In this document: positions 21,061 through 32,820 of the stretch, in pieces | Numbering within the stretch: the stretch's first letter is position 1 | Layout: each line of letters begins with the position of its first letter | DNA from: Dryomyza anilis | Lineage: Eukaryota; Arthropoda; Insecta; Diptera; Dryomyzidae | Reading direction: 5' to 3' | Assembly (NCBI GenBank): GCA_951804985.1 | Contig: OX638130.1 | Coordinates: 121,285,593-121,349,592, forward strand | DNA length: 64,000 bases | Translations under genes and position numbers: made by a program | The notes under the pieces: model-generated | What the model was told of the DNA's origin: nothing | The model's database searches: none | The model's input: the letters and a program-made list of their open reading frames with translations, nothing else

Positions 21061-21153
21061 CTTGTTCAAAAAATTATGGTTAAAAATAAAAGAGTCAAAT
21101 GTAAAGTTTGTGTAGAGTTTGTATTGTGAAAAATAAATCAAAGCACTACCTCT

Positions 21154-21466
21154 GTAGCCGCGGTAGCTCAGTGGTTGGTGCGTTGGACTGCGAGCCGAAA
21201 GGTCTCCGGCTCAAGCCAGGACTGGGGCTTACAACATCTTTTCATAGAAACATTTTCTACACCGCGCTGCCTCTCGGCAGTAAATGGCAAACCTACGAGA
21301 GTAAAACATTGCCTATGAAAAGCTCTCACCCGCCGTTCGGATTCGGGAATAAACTGTAGGTTCCACCACTTTGAGTACAAATATAACACGCACAGCTCAA
21401 AATGGTGAGATAGCTCGGCCTAAGTTCTTGTAGGACTGTAGCGCCAAACTATTATTATTATTATTA
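21154..21466 (+). mobile_element. tRNA-derived SINE, copy 3 (full length)
   Basis: The head GTAGCCGCGGTAGCTCAGTG (21154) includes TAGCTCAGTGGTTGGTGCG (A-box-like) and GGCTCAAGCCAGG (a decayed B-box). Body and (ATT)n tail match copy 2 almost base for base, ending GCGCCAAACTATTATTATTA. Flanks ACTACCTC (21145-21152) and ACTAGCTC (21466-21473) are a probable 8-bp target duplication with one mismatch. It lies about 850 bp from copy 2 in the same orientation, but with separate target duplications, so it is an independent insertion. Confidence 0.9.
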
Positions 21467-21474
21467 CTAGCTCG

Positions 21475-23570
21475 TTTTTAGAATTGAATGATTTGATTGG
21501 CCTACCTAAACGAATTTTCCCGTGAATCTCAGTGTTATGGTTGATTTGTAAAAAAATATTATAATTTAGTACATCATCCGACTATTCCGTTCGTTTTCTA
21601 TTAATTTAATTTATGCACTAATATGGCAATAAATTTGTAAGCGAAAATTATATAAAATCCCCTATGTTTGTAAGGACGAAAAGGGACGAATTAGCAGACA
21701 TGCATATGAAACACAATGCATCGCCTTTTTTAGGGTGCTACATTAATGTGTAGAATAGACAAAGAATATAGCCCAAATTAAATGACAACGCAGTGTCGCG
21801 GTGGCCGTGGTTGCCAGGAACAGCGACGACAGCCGACACCAACGGGATGCGGAAGCGGAAGTGTGCGATAAGATGGCGCATATGTTTGTTTGGCGCGCTG
21901 CAAGTAATTTCAGAATTTACAAAAAAAAAAAAAAAAAACAATTTGAAAAGAGCGACTAGCGAAGGCAACCTACGATCGAAGGATGTGTGCGTTCACATAT
22001 GGCTGGGTGTGCGGTTGAAGAATGCGCGCATTTATTTGATGATTTTAACGACGCTGCAGCTGAGTTGCGGCGGCTTTTGTTGCGCAGGCAGCAGTATTTT
22101 TGGGTTTTGGCGCTGTAGCAGCATTTGGTGGTGCTGGTGATGAGGCAGACGACGCAGTAAATTGCGTTTAATTTATATTCTAAATTTTCACCGAAATGCG
22201 GAAGAAGAACAGAAGAAGAAGCGGAAGTTTTTCGGGGTTTTGAGACTGACTAAAAGTTGCGAGACACACAGTCGACAATTAATCAGCGTTGTTAAATTGA
22301 AATTTTATGGCTTTTGTGACGGCGTATGTATGCCCGGGTTTTTATGTGCAGCTGTGCTAAAATGTTTTCAAAAATTTAAGCAGCTCTGTGGGCGCTACAA
22401 AAATTAACAGTTCAAACCTTAAATGGTGGAGTATGAAATATCCAAGGAACAAAATCTACAACCGCAAATTATTATCTTAGAATCAAAAATGAAGTATAGA
22501 ATATCTATAAAAATTTTTTTCTTAAATTTTGTATATTATTTAGTGCCAAATAATAAGAAAACCACAAAGTTCATTGTATATTATTTCACTTTTCATGTTA
22601 AACAATTTTAAGCTTGTTTAATCAATATGTAACCCACTTCAATGTAAACACTATAAAAATAACAACAAATTTCCAAGTGTCCTTTTTACCACTTTCAGAT
22701 TTTGACCCACGCCACGCAAAGGTTTCTGTAGTCATTTTCAATTTGCTTCAATCGCAGCATTTCCTCTTTATCGACCCTCACCGTATTACTTTGACCCTCA
22801 AAAACTCTTCTAATACTTCTCAAACGACTTCAACCCTTCTAACATCTACTTGATATTGCTTTTTGTCGTTCGTGAGTGTGAAATCTTAGTGCGACCATAA
22901 CCTGAAATAGATATCTTCTCAAAATATCACTGTCCTGTTATTAGCATTTGAACTCTTTGTATTGCTGCTCACTTGCTGAACTCTTTTAAGTGTTAAATAT
23001 TTAGTTTTATATTGACACAGTCAGCAAGCAGCCAATTGTTGTGTAGTGCCAAACAAAAAGGGTGCCAAAGAGCAGCTCACTCAATTCTCAATGACAAAGT
23101 GCTTTGTCGTAGTATTTTGCTTGTCTCCTGGCTCCTTTGTGGCTCTTCTTTTATAGCTTTAGTGCAATGTATTTGTTTACTTTCAATTTCATGTAAAATT
23201 CTATTATCTTAGTAGGTTTTTATAGGCAACCTTTTTGGTGTTTTAATTGAAACCCAAAATTAATTTTTGCTTTTTAGTATGCAAATATTATTCTATAGTA
23301 TAGTAGTAGGTACTCTATGTACTAAACAAACAGAATTATCTCAAAAAGTACAAATAACACTCTTATTATTTAATAGAAAATGTACAAAAATCCAAAACCT
23401 TGTTAAAAAAATATTTTCTTTAATTTTACTGTAACAAACTGTTAAACATTTTTTCAATTTGATATTCTTTTTTATAGATTACCACATTAATCATATAAAA
23501 GATTGTAGTGACAATACTCTATACATCTTTTCTTCCTTATAATCCTAAACCTTTCCCACGATCAAAAATA
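21475..23570. other. Non-coding DNA with a GC-richer patch; no gene called
   Basis: The patch at about 21780-22150 is GC-richer than its surroundings. On the minus strand about 47 codons are open between stops at 22020-22165, with a Q/H/P-rich reading (LPHHQHHQMLLQRQ). This could be part of an exon, but there is no recognised domain or splice site and such CAG-rich tracts are common in fly introns. The rest, 22400-23570, is AT-rich and shows no element ends. Confidence 0.4.
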
Positions 23571-23577
23571 TGCTTTA

Positions 23578-24815
23578 CAGGAATAGGGGCATTGATTCGG
23601 CTAAACAGAATCGAATAAAATTTTGACAAATTTTAAAGTTTTTCCCGGAAAGAATATAGGGTATACATTTGTTGATGGGTTTGGTCTATTGGGCGAGGAC
23701 CTCCCTTACTGCCAAAAAAATTGATTATATTCGCAATTAGAATAAAAAATTTAATGAAATTTTTCTCAGCGCTAAAATTATCCATTCTAATGGTCTGGAT
23801 TGGGACACTGGGCATTCGACATACTAACAATGCCAAATTCTTTAAACTCACCACACCGAAATTCACCACACTGAAATTCACCACACCAAAATACACCACA
23901 CCTAAACTCACCACACCAAAATTCAGTACACTTAAATTCACCACACCAAAACATTTATGTAAAAAAATCTTAGTCTGAAGAATTCAATGGGGAATTATTC
24001 TACGAGCTAAATTCTACAGTGAAGCATTCGATTTACTAACTATTGCAAATTCTTTAAACTCACCATACCGAAATTCACCACACCAAAATTCACCACACTT
24101 AAACTCACCACACCAAAAGTTTTATATAAAAAATTTCATTCTTAAGAATTACAGGGAAGCATTCGATTTACTAACTATTGCAAATTCTTTAAACTCACCA
24201 TACCGAAATTCACCACACCAAAATTCACCACACCTAAACTAACCACACCAAAAGTTTTATGTAAAAAATTTCATTCTTAAGAATTCTATGGGGAATTATT
24301 CTACGGGCTATATCCTACAGGGAAGCATTCGATTTACTAATTATTGCAAATTTACTAATTATTGCAAATTCTTGGTGTGGTGAGTTTAGGTGTGGTGAAT
24401 TTTGGTGTGGTAAATTTCGGTATGGTGAGTTATACCGAAATTCACCACACCAAAATTCACCGCACCTAAACTCACCACACCTAAACTCACCACACCAAAA
24501 GTTTTATGTAAAAAATTGTATTCTTAAGAATTCTATGGGGAATTATTTTACTTGCTAAATTCTACAGGGAAGCATTCGAATTACTAACTATTCCAAATTC
24601 TCTGAACTCACCACACCGAAACCCACCAATCCAAAACTAACCACATTAAAACTTAGAAAAAACATGACAACTTCTTTGCAGAAGAATTCTATGGAGTAGA
24701 ACTCTACGGGGATGATTTTTGCGGGAAAGAATTCTAGAGGACAAAACCGTTCGGGGAAGAATTCTCTTTCAGGGAAGTTGTTTCGGCGGAGAGTTATTTT
24801 TTCTTAGTTATTATT
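23578..24815 (+). mobile_element. Helitron-like element B, ends not found
   Basis: The left portion (AATCGAATAAAATTTTGACA, GGTCTATTGGGCGAGGACCT, then ATTTAATGAAATTTTTCTCA) matches the core of element C at 58400-58640. It is followed by the same minisatellite (CACCACACCAAAATTCACCA) and by the right-flank phrases GGGGAAGAATTCT and AAGTTGTTTCGGCGGAGA, which also occur beside the array in element A. I could not find the 5' TC end or the 3' hairpin with CTAG, so both ends are lost or diverged. Within it, blocks of about 135-210 bp (minisatellite plus AAGCATTCGATTTACTAACT) repeat four to five times. Confidence 0.75.
23838..24640. repeat. Higher-order minisatellite of element B, with an internal hairpin
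   Basis: Each block carries TTCTTTAAACTCACCA, three to five 15-17-bp minisatellite units, TTTTATGTAAAAAATTTCAT, AATTCTATGGGGAATTATTC and GGGAAGCATTCGATTTACTA. Blocks start near 23838, 24051, 24185 and 24600. At 24372-24480 the minisatellite is inverted on itself: GGTGTGGTGAATTTTGGTGT meets its complement, with a centre near 24433. Confidence 0.85.
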
Positions 24816-26189
24816 ATTATCTCCATGAAATAACGCATTATTTTATTTTAACCACGAACAAAACATGTTTATAATTAGCTACGATTCGCCAAGAATATCA
24901 GCATATAAGGGCAAGAACAGAACATTTTTAAAATCATTGAAACTGACTTTAACTTATCAATACCTTTCGCATTTTTTCGATTTGATAATAATAATTAATA
25001 GATTTGGATCAATAATACATAAAACTATAAGAATGCAAAATTTTAGGGCCAGAAGTCTTTAACTTTATTTGTTATAGTAATTTAAAGTTAAAAAATTGAA
25101 CAAAACGCATTGAAATACTCTAGGTTTTTTTTGCTTGTTCTCTGTTTTTGTTCTAAGATGTTTACTTTAGGATCACACTTGCTGAGAAAAAGGTACTCGG
25201 TACACGTGGGAGATCAGTTTGGTATATGTTTTATTTGTATATCATAATTTTATTGAATGATGCAAAAATGAAACCATTTTTTCCCCATTTTTAAAATGTC
25301 AGTGCGTCGTACGCCACTCAATGAAATTTTAATTTGAAAATATTAGTTGAATGGTGTTGTAAATTTGAACCGTGTGACTTATATCTCGTACGATCACGAA
25401 TATGATCAAATGTACAAATGTCGAAAAAAAGTGCGTAAATTTGTTCAAAATAGTTGTTTTTCGCGTGGCACATTTCCATTATTATTTGAAATAGTCCAAA
25501 GTATCGCGTGTACTGAGTTTTTCAACATTTTCCAACACAAAAACAGTGGCGCATATAAAAGTATTGAAATGCAAAAATGTTATGGACTTGTTGAAATTTG
25601 TGTAAAATTTTGATATTTTGTTTTTGCTAATTTTTATGTTAAATAATGTTTTTAAAGGATTTTAAGCATCTACGTAGAATGGTTACGATACTGCACGAAA
25701 AAGTTCAAAATATTCAATATTTGTAAGTTTGATCAATGTTTTAACCCAAAAAGTGGGGCGTTTAAATTTTTTTTGATAATTCTAGGTTTTATGCACCTAT
25801 TTAAATTATCATAATCTCAAAAAGCATCAGTATATAAAATTTTATCTCTGTCAAATAGAATTGCTAAACCTATAGAGATATTAACATATTTCTTCCCATG
25901 TTTCATTTTAAATTGTCTTAAATGACTAATTAATATATAATTTAAAATAAATTAAATCGTGTGTGTCTTTAAAACAGCGAAAAAGTTAATGTTTTAAAAA
26001 AAAACTTTTTATTTTTAGTGTAAATCATCAAGAATTAGAAATTATTTAAATATTTCAACTTATATTGGTAACTCTTCATACTTTTTATAAATATATACAT
26101 TTTATTCCAAAATTAGTTGAAAACCGTGATATTAAGAATTTTTTTGTTAATTTCTATCTTAAAACCGCCACGAACGGAATTCGCATTAA
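24816..26189. other. AT-rich non-coding DNA, nothing recognised
   Basis: Several open frames of 60-90 codons occur at 24865-25613 with AT-rich codon usage and no motif. The segment has no repeat end or RNA gene that I can identify. Confidence 0.4.
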
Positions 26190-26382
26190 TTTTTTTTTTT
26201 TTGGAATATCTACTAAGACCTACAGCACTCAGACAGACTATATCCATTGTACTGTGAAATCTATTCCCTACAATTTTGTGGTTAATATCACCACGAGCGC
26301 CCATGCCCAAGCCGGGATTCGAACCCGAGACCTTCAGAATGCAAGTCCAGAGCGCTACCTCTGAACTGCTGAGGCCGGCTAC
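26190..26382 (-). mobile_element. Second SINE-like element with poly(A) tail
   Basis: On the minus strand the head starts at 26382 with GTAGCCGGCCTCAGCAGTTC, followed by GAGGTAGCGCTCTGGACTTG and a perfect B-box, GGTTCGAATCC, in a T-arm-like CGGGTTCGAATCCCG. A body of about 100 bp (ATGGATATAGTCTGTCTGAG and so on) ends in an A-run of 12-13 (26190-26202). Head and tail organisation fit a tRNA-derived SINE of a different family from the (ATT)n-tailed one. Only one copy is in the window and no target duplication is clear. Confidence 0.6.
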
Positions 26383-26396
26383 CTCATAGTAAGTAT

Positions 26397-26915
26397 TGTT
26401 ACGAAAATTCAGTCTACGGAAAACTGATCTACAAGTTCGTATCTCTGAATTGTGTACAAAATAAAAAAAACACTCTTATGTTTGGTTTAAATTATACTAA
26501 TTTATATTTTTAATTCACTTTAATAAAAAAACTTTACTAATAATAATTTCTAACAACTGCTGCATGTACACTCTTTAACTTGACATTGATCACACACGAG
26601 ATTCACTCGATCACTTTCCAATCACTACTGAAGTGCGGTGCCTCAGATGCGGCTCCCTTATATACTGCATGCATCAGTTCGATTTGTTTCGAGAACATTC
26701 TACTCGTTTCGTGAATGACGCATGCAATTGGCATCTCATTCGCACTCATGTGTTTTAATGTGCTAATCTTCCATCTCTTTCTCGCACATTGCTCAGTGCG
26801 CTGTATGATCTTCCGTCTCTTTCTAACACATTGCTTAGTGCGCTGAATTGTCTTGCGTCTCATTTATTATTGCTGAATGCTTGCACTATGGGGCAAATTA
26901 CATATTTTCGTAACA
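26397..26915 (-). mobile_element. Solo LTR (519 bp) with GTAT target duplication
   Basis: The boundaries TGTTACGAAAAT and ATTTTCGTAACA are inverted and obey the TG...CA rule. GTAT flanks both sides (26393-26396 and 26916-26919). On the minus strand a TATATAAG promoter motif (plus-strand CTTATATA, about 26657-26664) lies mid-element, which suggests the LTR reads on the minus strand. A 43-bp internal direct repeat (ATCTTCCRTCTCTTTC, then ACATTGCTYAGTGCGCTG) lies at 26765 and 26808. Solo LTRs form by recombination between the two LTRs of an LTR retrotransposon. A 4-bp duplication fits the gypsy group but does not prove it. Confidence 0.88.
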
Positions 26916-26919
26916 GTAT

Positions 26920-27382
26920 ATTGGTACAAAACGAAATTAATGTGCCATTAAAAAAAATATTTTTTTTTGTTCCCTAAATTCTAAAAAAATTCTGTTCAAA
27001 AAAATTCATAGATTCACATTCATCTGCGTCGTTAACACATTATTTTTTTATACAAATTGAGTTTCTTTGGGATTTGCACAAACGCTAGTGATTTTTTTAT
27101 TCCAGTGAGTTTCGATCAGAACCCAACTGCGTCACACTCTTTCACCGTTTCACCACCATCATCTACATTTTGAGGTTACTTACGCACAAAATTGTCTATT
27201 TTTATATCTATATCGAAAATACATATCGTCGTTGTAGAATAATATATACTTCTATTCGTCGCAAAATTTAAAATGTGCTTTTCTTCATAGAAATGATTTA
27301 AATGTATTTATTTTCGTTAGAAAAACAAATGTTTGATGTTTCCAATTTAAGTGCTTCATTTTATGAATAGATTGCTAGTGCC
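26920..27382. other. AT-rich spacer, nothing recognised
   Basis: No exon or repeat terminus is visible between the solo LTR and the SINE fragment. Confidence 0.4.
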
Positions 27383-27517
27383 ATAGGTTTGCCAGTTAAT
27401 GCCGAGAGGTAGCGCGGTATAGAAAATGTTCCTATGAAAAGATGTTGTAAGCCCCAGTCCAGGCTTGAACCGCGGACCTTTCGGCTCGCAGTCCAAACAC
27501 TGAGCTACCGCGGCTAC
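27383..27517 (-). mobile_element. tRNA-derived SINE, copy 4 (3'-truncated, deleted A-box)
   Basis: Read on the minus strand it starts at 27517 with GTAGCCGCGGTAGCTCAGTG. It has lost about 8 bp in the A-box region (TTTGGACTGCGAGCCGAAAG follows directly), keeps a B-box-like GGTTCAAGCCTGG, and stops in the body near CTACCTCTCGGCATTAACTG. The (ATT)n tail is missing. SINEs made by target-primed copying are normally cut at the 5' side, so loss of the tail implies later deletion. Confidence 0.85.
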
Positions 27518-28614
27518 TATAAAGGTTTTCGTATTTTGCATTACAATAGCATTTGCTTTGTTAGAATTATTTATTTAAAAAAAATATATAATTAATACTT
27601 TGTAAACAATTATATATTCGAGAATTTGTTAAAATTGTTTTCATTCCTTAACATAATAAATATATCTAACATCCTTTTTAGAAACATTTACATAAAATTT
27701 ATTTTAAAAGCCAATTTCAAAACTCAAAGCCACAACTTAAAATTGATACCAATTTAATAAATAATTTCAATAGTTGTTTTACATTTATTAAATTGTAATT
27801 GTAACTCTAGTACGTTGTATTTAAATAAAACAATTTAATTATAACATTAGCCTATTTAGCCGGATGTTAGAAAACAAAAACCGCTGCAACAAACAATAAT
27901 CAAAGTAAACAAAATACTTTGGGCTTTAAATTAAATTGAATGAAATTAAAAAAATAATTAATGCAATTGCAACAAAAAATGTTATACGAGCTCACAAAAT
28001 AATAATAATAATCATAATTGACTTTGATTGTGTATCAGATGTTGTTGTTGCTGCTGTTGTCTACATCAATTGCTGTAGGGTTTCATTTGATTTTGTCGCT
28101 GTTGGCAGCATAATTGAAAAAGCCAACACATCACCGCAGGACATTTTAAGCCACACTCATAGGCGCAGATAGGCAAACAGACGGACAAGACAGGCAGACA
28201 GACGGATGCACTGTACACTGCAGCACACGCAACCCAAGCAACGCAGTTTGAGCCTAATGAAATTATGTAGTGCAATTTTGATTTTTGCTTTTAATACAAA
28301 AACAATTATTGTAATTAAATTATTTTCCATTAAATTAAAATTTTATTATTTTTATCATTAAACTGTAAAAAATGAAAATAGCGTTCGGAAAATTATTTTT
28401 AAAAATCGATGAAATATTGTGCAACATTTTGTTGGAACAATACTGCGTATGAGTAACATTGCATTTTAATTCACTGTGCTGTAATTAAAAACTGTAGAAA
28501 ATTTCACTTTTCGTGGCATAAACTACAGTAGTTGTTTTAATTTTGAAGACTTTAAGGTTGCCGTTATGTCTGAAGATACTCAAGCTATGAACTAAAATGT
28601 ATAGCATAGATTTG
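27518..28614. other. AT-rich spacer with a short purine/GACA patch; no gene recognised
   Basis: A (TTG)n/(CTG)n-like patch lies at about 28038-28065 and a short GACAGACGGACAAGACAGGC-type patch at about 28165-28210. No coding bias is seen. Confidence 0.4.
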
Positions 28615-28619
28615 CTTTA

Positions 28620-31600
28620 ATAAAAATAATTAAAAAATATTTAAAAATACTAAAACATATTTAAAATTAAAACATAATAAAATTAGTACTGGATAAATAT
28701 TATAAACTATTTCAAAAATATTAAAAAATATTAAAAAATTTTAAAAAATATTAAAAAATATTAAAAAATATTAATAAATATTAATAAATATTAAAAAATA
28801 TTAAAATATTAAAAAATATTAAAAAATATTAAAAAATATTAAAAAATATTAAAAAATATTAAAAAATATTAAAAAATATTAAAAAATATTAAAAAATATT
28901 AAAAAATATTAAAAAATATTAAAAAATATTAAAAAATATTAAAAAATATTAAAAAATATTGAAAAATATTAAAAAATATTAAAAAATATTAAAAAATATT
29001 AAAAAATATTAAAAAATATTAAAAAATATTAAAAAATATTAAAAAATATTAAAAAATATTAAAAAATATTAAAAAATATTAAAAAATATTAAAAAATATT
29101 AAAAAATATTAAAAAATATTAAAAAATATTAAAAAATATTAAAAAATATTAAAAAATATTAAAAAATATTAAAAAATATTAATAAATATTAATAAATATT
29201 AAAAAATATTAAAAAATATTAAAAAATATTAAAAAATATTAAAAAATATTAAAAAATATTAAAAAATATTAAAAAATATTAAAAAATATTGAAAAATATT
29301 AAAAAATATTAAAAAATATTAAAAAATATTAAAAAATATTAAAAAATATTAAAAAATATTAAAAAATATTAAAAAATATTAAAAAATATTAAAAAATATT
29401 AAAAAATATTAAAAAATATTAAAAAATATTAAAAAATATTAAAAAATATTAAAAAATATTAAAAAATATTAAAAAATATTAAAAAATATTAAAAAATATT
29501 AAAAAATATTAAAAAATATTAAAAAATATTAAAAAATATTAAAAAATATTAAAAAATATTACAAAATATTAAAAAATATTAAAAAATATTAAAAAATATT
29601 AAAAAATATTAAAAAATATTAAAAAATATTAAAAAATATTAAAAAATATTAAAAAATATTAAAAAATAATAAAAAATATTAAAAAATATTAAAAAATATT
29701 AAAAAATATTAAAAAATATTAAAAAATATTAAAAAATATTAAAAAATATTAAAAAATATTAAAAAATATTAAAAAATATTAAAAAATATTAATAAATATT
29801 AATAAATATTAAAAAATATTAAAATATTAAAAAATATTAAAAAATATTAAAAAATATTAAAAAATATTAAAAAATATTAAAAAATATTAAAAAATATTAA
29901 AAAATATTGAAAAATATTAAAAAATATTAAAAAATATTAAAAAATATTAAAAAATATTAAAAAATATTAAAAAATATTAAAAAATATTAAAAAATATTAA
30001 AAAATATTAAAAAATATTAAAAAATATTAAAAAATATTAAAAAATATTAAAAAATATTAAAAAATATTAAAAAATATTAAAAAATATTAAAAAATATTAA
30101 AAAATATTAAAAAATATTAAAAAATATTAAAAAATATTAAAAAATATTAAAAAATATTAAAAAATATTAAAAAATATTAAAAAATATTAAAAAATATTAA
30201 AAAATATTAAAAAATATTACAAAATATTAAAAAATATTAAAAAATATTAAAAAATATTAAAAAATATTAAAAAATATTAAAAAATATTAAAAAATATTAA
30301 AAAATATTAAAAAATATTAAAAAATATTAAAAAATATTAAAAAATATTAAAAAATATTAAAAAATATTAAAAAATATTAAAAAATATTAAAAAATATTAA
30401 AAAATATTAAAAAATATTAAAAAATATTACAAAATATTAAAAAATATTATAAAATATTAAACAAATATTAAGAAATATTAAAAAATATTAAAAAATATTA
30501 AAAAATATTAAAAAATATTAAAAAATATTAAAAAATATTAAAAAATATTAAAAAATATTAAAATATTAAAAAATATTTAAAAATATTTAAAAAGATTTAA
30601 AAATATTTAAAAATATTTAAAAATATTAAAAAATATTAAAAAATATTAAAAAATATTATAAAATATTTAAAAATATTTAAAAATATTAAAAAATATTAAA
30701 AAATATTAAAAAATATTAAAAAATATTAAAAAATATTAAAAAATATTAAAAAATATTAAAAAATATTAACAAATATTAACAAATATTAACAAATATTAAC
30801 AAATATTAAAAAATATTAAAAAATATTAAAAAATATTAAAAAATATTAAAAAATATTAAAAAATATTAAAAAATATTAAAAAATATTAAAAAATATTAAA
30901 AAATATTAAAAAATATTAAAAAATATTAAAAAATATTAAAAAATATTAAAAAATATTAAAAAATATTAAAAAATATTAAAAAATATTAAAAAATATTAAA
31001 AAATATTAAAAAATATTAAAAAATATTAAAAAATATTAAAAAATATTAAAAAATATTAAAAAATATTAAAAAATATTAAAAAATATTAAAAAATATTAAA
31101 AAATATTAAAAAATATTAAAAAATATTAAAAAATATTAAAAAATATTAAAAAATATTAAAAAATATTAAAAAATATTAAAAAATATTAAAAAATATTAAA
31201 AAATATTAAAAAATATTAAAAAATATTAAAAAATATTAAAAAATATTAAAAAATATTAAAAAATATTAAAAAATTTAAAAAAATATTAAAAAATATTAAA
31301 AAATATTAAAAAATATTAAAAAATATTAAAAAATATTAAAAAATATTAAAATATTAAAAAATATTTAAAAATATTTAAAAAGATTTAAAAATATTTAAAA
31401 ATATTAAAAAATATTAAAAAATATTAAAAAATATTATAAAATATTTAAAAATATTTAAAAATATTAAAAAATATTAAAAAATATTAAAAAATATTAAAAA
31501 ATATTAAAAAATATTAAAAAATATTAAAAAATATTAAAAAATATTAAAAAATATTAAAAAATATTAAAAAATATTAAAAAATATTAAAAAATATTAAAAA

Positions 31601-32013
31601 ATATTAAAAAATATTAAAAAATATTAAAAAATATTAAAAAATATTAAAACATATTAAAAAATATTTAAAAATATTAAAAAATATTAAAAAATATTAAAAA
31701 ATATTAAAAAATATTAAAAAATATTAAAAAATATTAAAAAATATTAAAAAATATTAAAAAATATTAAAAAATATTAAAAAATATTAAAAAATATTAAAAA
31801 ATATTAAAAAATATTAAAATATTAAAAAATATTTAAAAATATTTAAAAAGATTTAAAAATATTTAAAAATATTTAAAAATATTAAAAAATATTAAAAAAT
31901 ATTAAAAAATATTATAAAATATTTAAAAATATTTAAAAATATTAAAAAATATTAAAAAATATTAAAAAATATTAAAAAATATTATAAAATATTAAACAAA
32001 TATTAAGAAATAA
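28620..32013. repeat. 3.4-kb array of a 10-bp AT-only satellite (TAAAAAATAT)
   Basis: The unit AAAAAATATT is repeated over 300 times. Variants are clustered: AATAAATATT pairs (about 28771, 29183 and 29791), GAAAAATATT (about 28960, 29290 and 29908), and ACAAAATATT (about 29560, 30218 and 30430). A block containing TATTTAAAAAGATTTAAAAA recurs at about 30590, 31378 and 31846. The closing variant ATTAAACAAATATTAAGAAA appears at about 30453 and again at 31988, the right edge. The recurrence of marked blocks shows that kilobase-scale pieces of the array have been duplicated. Confidence 0.97.
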
Positions 32014-32820
32014 ATCTAAGATGTCAATTAATTTCAAGTAATAGACAAAAATGTGTAGCAATTATTAAATTTTTATAAAAAATAATACTAAATAAACTAA
32101 ATTCCATTTTTATGCTTGCGTGCAGCGGAAGTTCTTGCAGCAGCCCTATGCCAAACGGATGCGGAAGTGCAGCAGTGGAAGTAAAAAAGGCCAAAGCCAA
32201 ACAGGTGCGAGTTGACGCACACAGACCCGCGTTAACATTTTCAATGAATAGAAACAAAGAACACGGAATCGTTGCGCCTTTTATTGCGGCATAGACTGCG
32301 CTTTTGTTTTTGCATTAAATATTTTGTTGCTTTGCAACACTTTTAGTCGCCTTTTTCTACTTCTGCTGCTGTTATTTTCACTACTTGTGCTGCTGGTGCC
32401 TTTGTTGCTGTTGCTGCTCATGCAACGCGTGCAACATTTCGCGTTATTTATGGAGCTCGTGGCACAAAAGCCAACCTGAAATTCATGCATTTCATTATTT
32501 GTGTAGAGTGTGTTAAGCAGTTGCCGGAGAATGCTGTTGGGTGTTGTTAAGAGTCAAATTCAAGTGTTGCGCTTTTTTTCAAAGCATACTTGCAGGCGTT
32601 GGCGCTGCTTTAAACTGGACGACGGTGCATCGTGTTTTTCATTTTAGCCACAATTTTTTAATGTGGTTCGTTTAACTTGTCATTACTTAAAGCGTAGCTT
32701 TGTAAACTCTGGATAAAGTTGGTGAGGGCGACGAAGAGGCAGGTTGAAATTTATGTTTTTAATTGGTTGATTCAGGCAGTTTGTTCAATGCTGGCCTTGT
32801 GTAAAGATTTAAATAAAATC
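32014..32820. other. GC-richer non-coding DNA, no gene called
   Basis: The part from about 32110 to 32740 has higher GC and (CTG)n-like runs. Short frames on both strands overlap and carry no recognised motif. It is an island of normal-complexity sequence between two repeat blocks. Confidence 0.4.

Noticed and set aside
26300..26382. Stand-alone tRNA gene on the minus strand
   Set aside because: The B-box is perfect, but the 5' part does not fold as a clean cloverleaf and the segment continues into a body with poly(A), so a SINE-like element is preferred.
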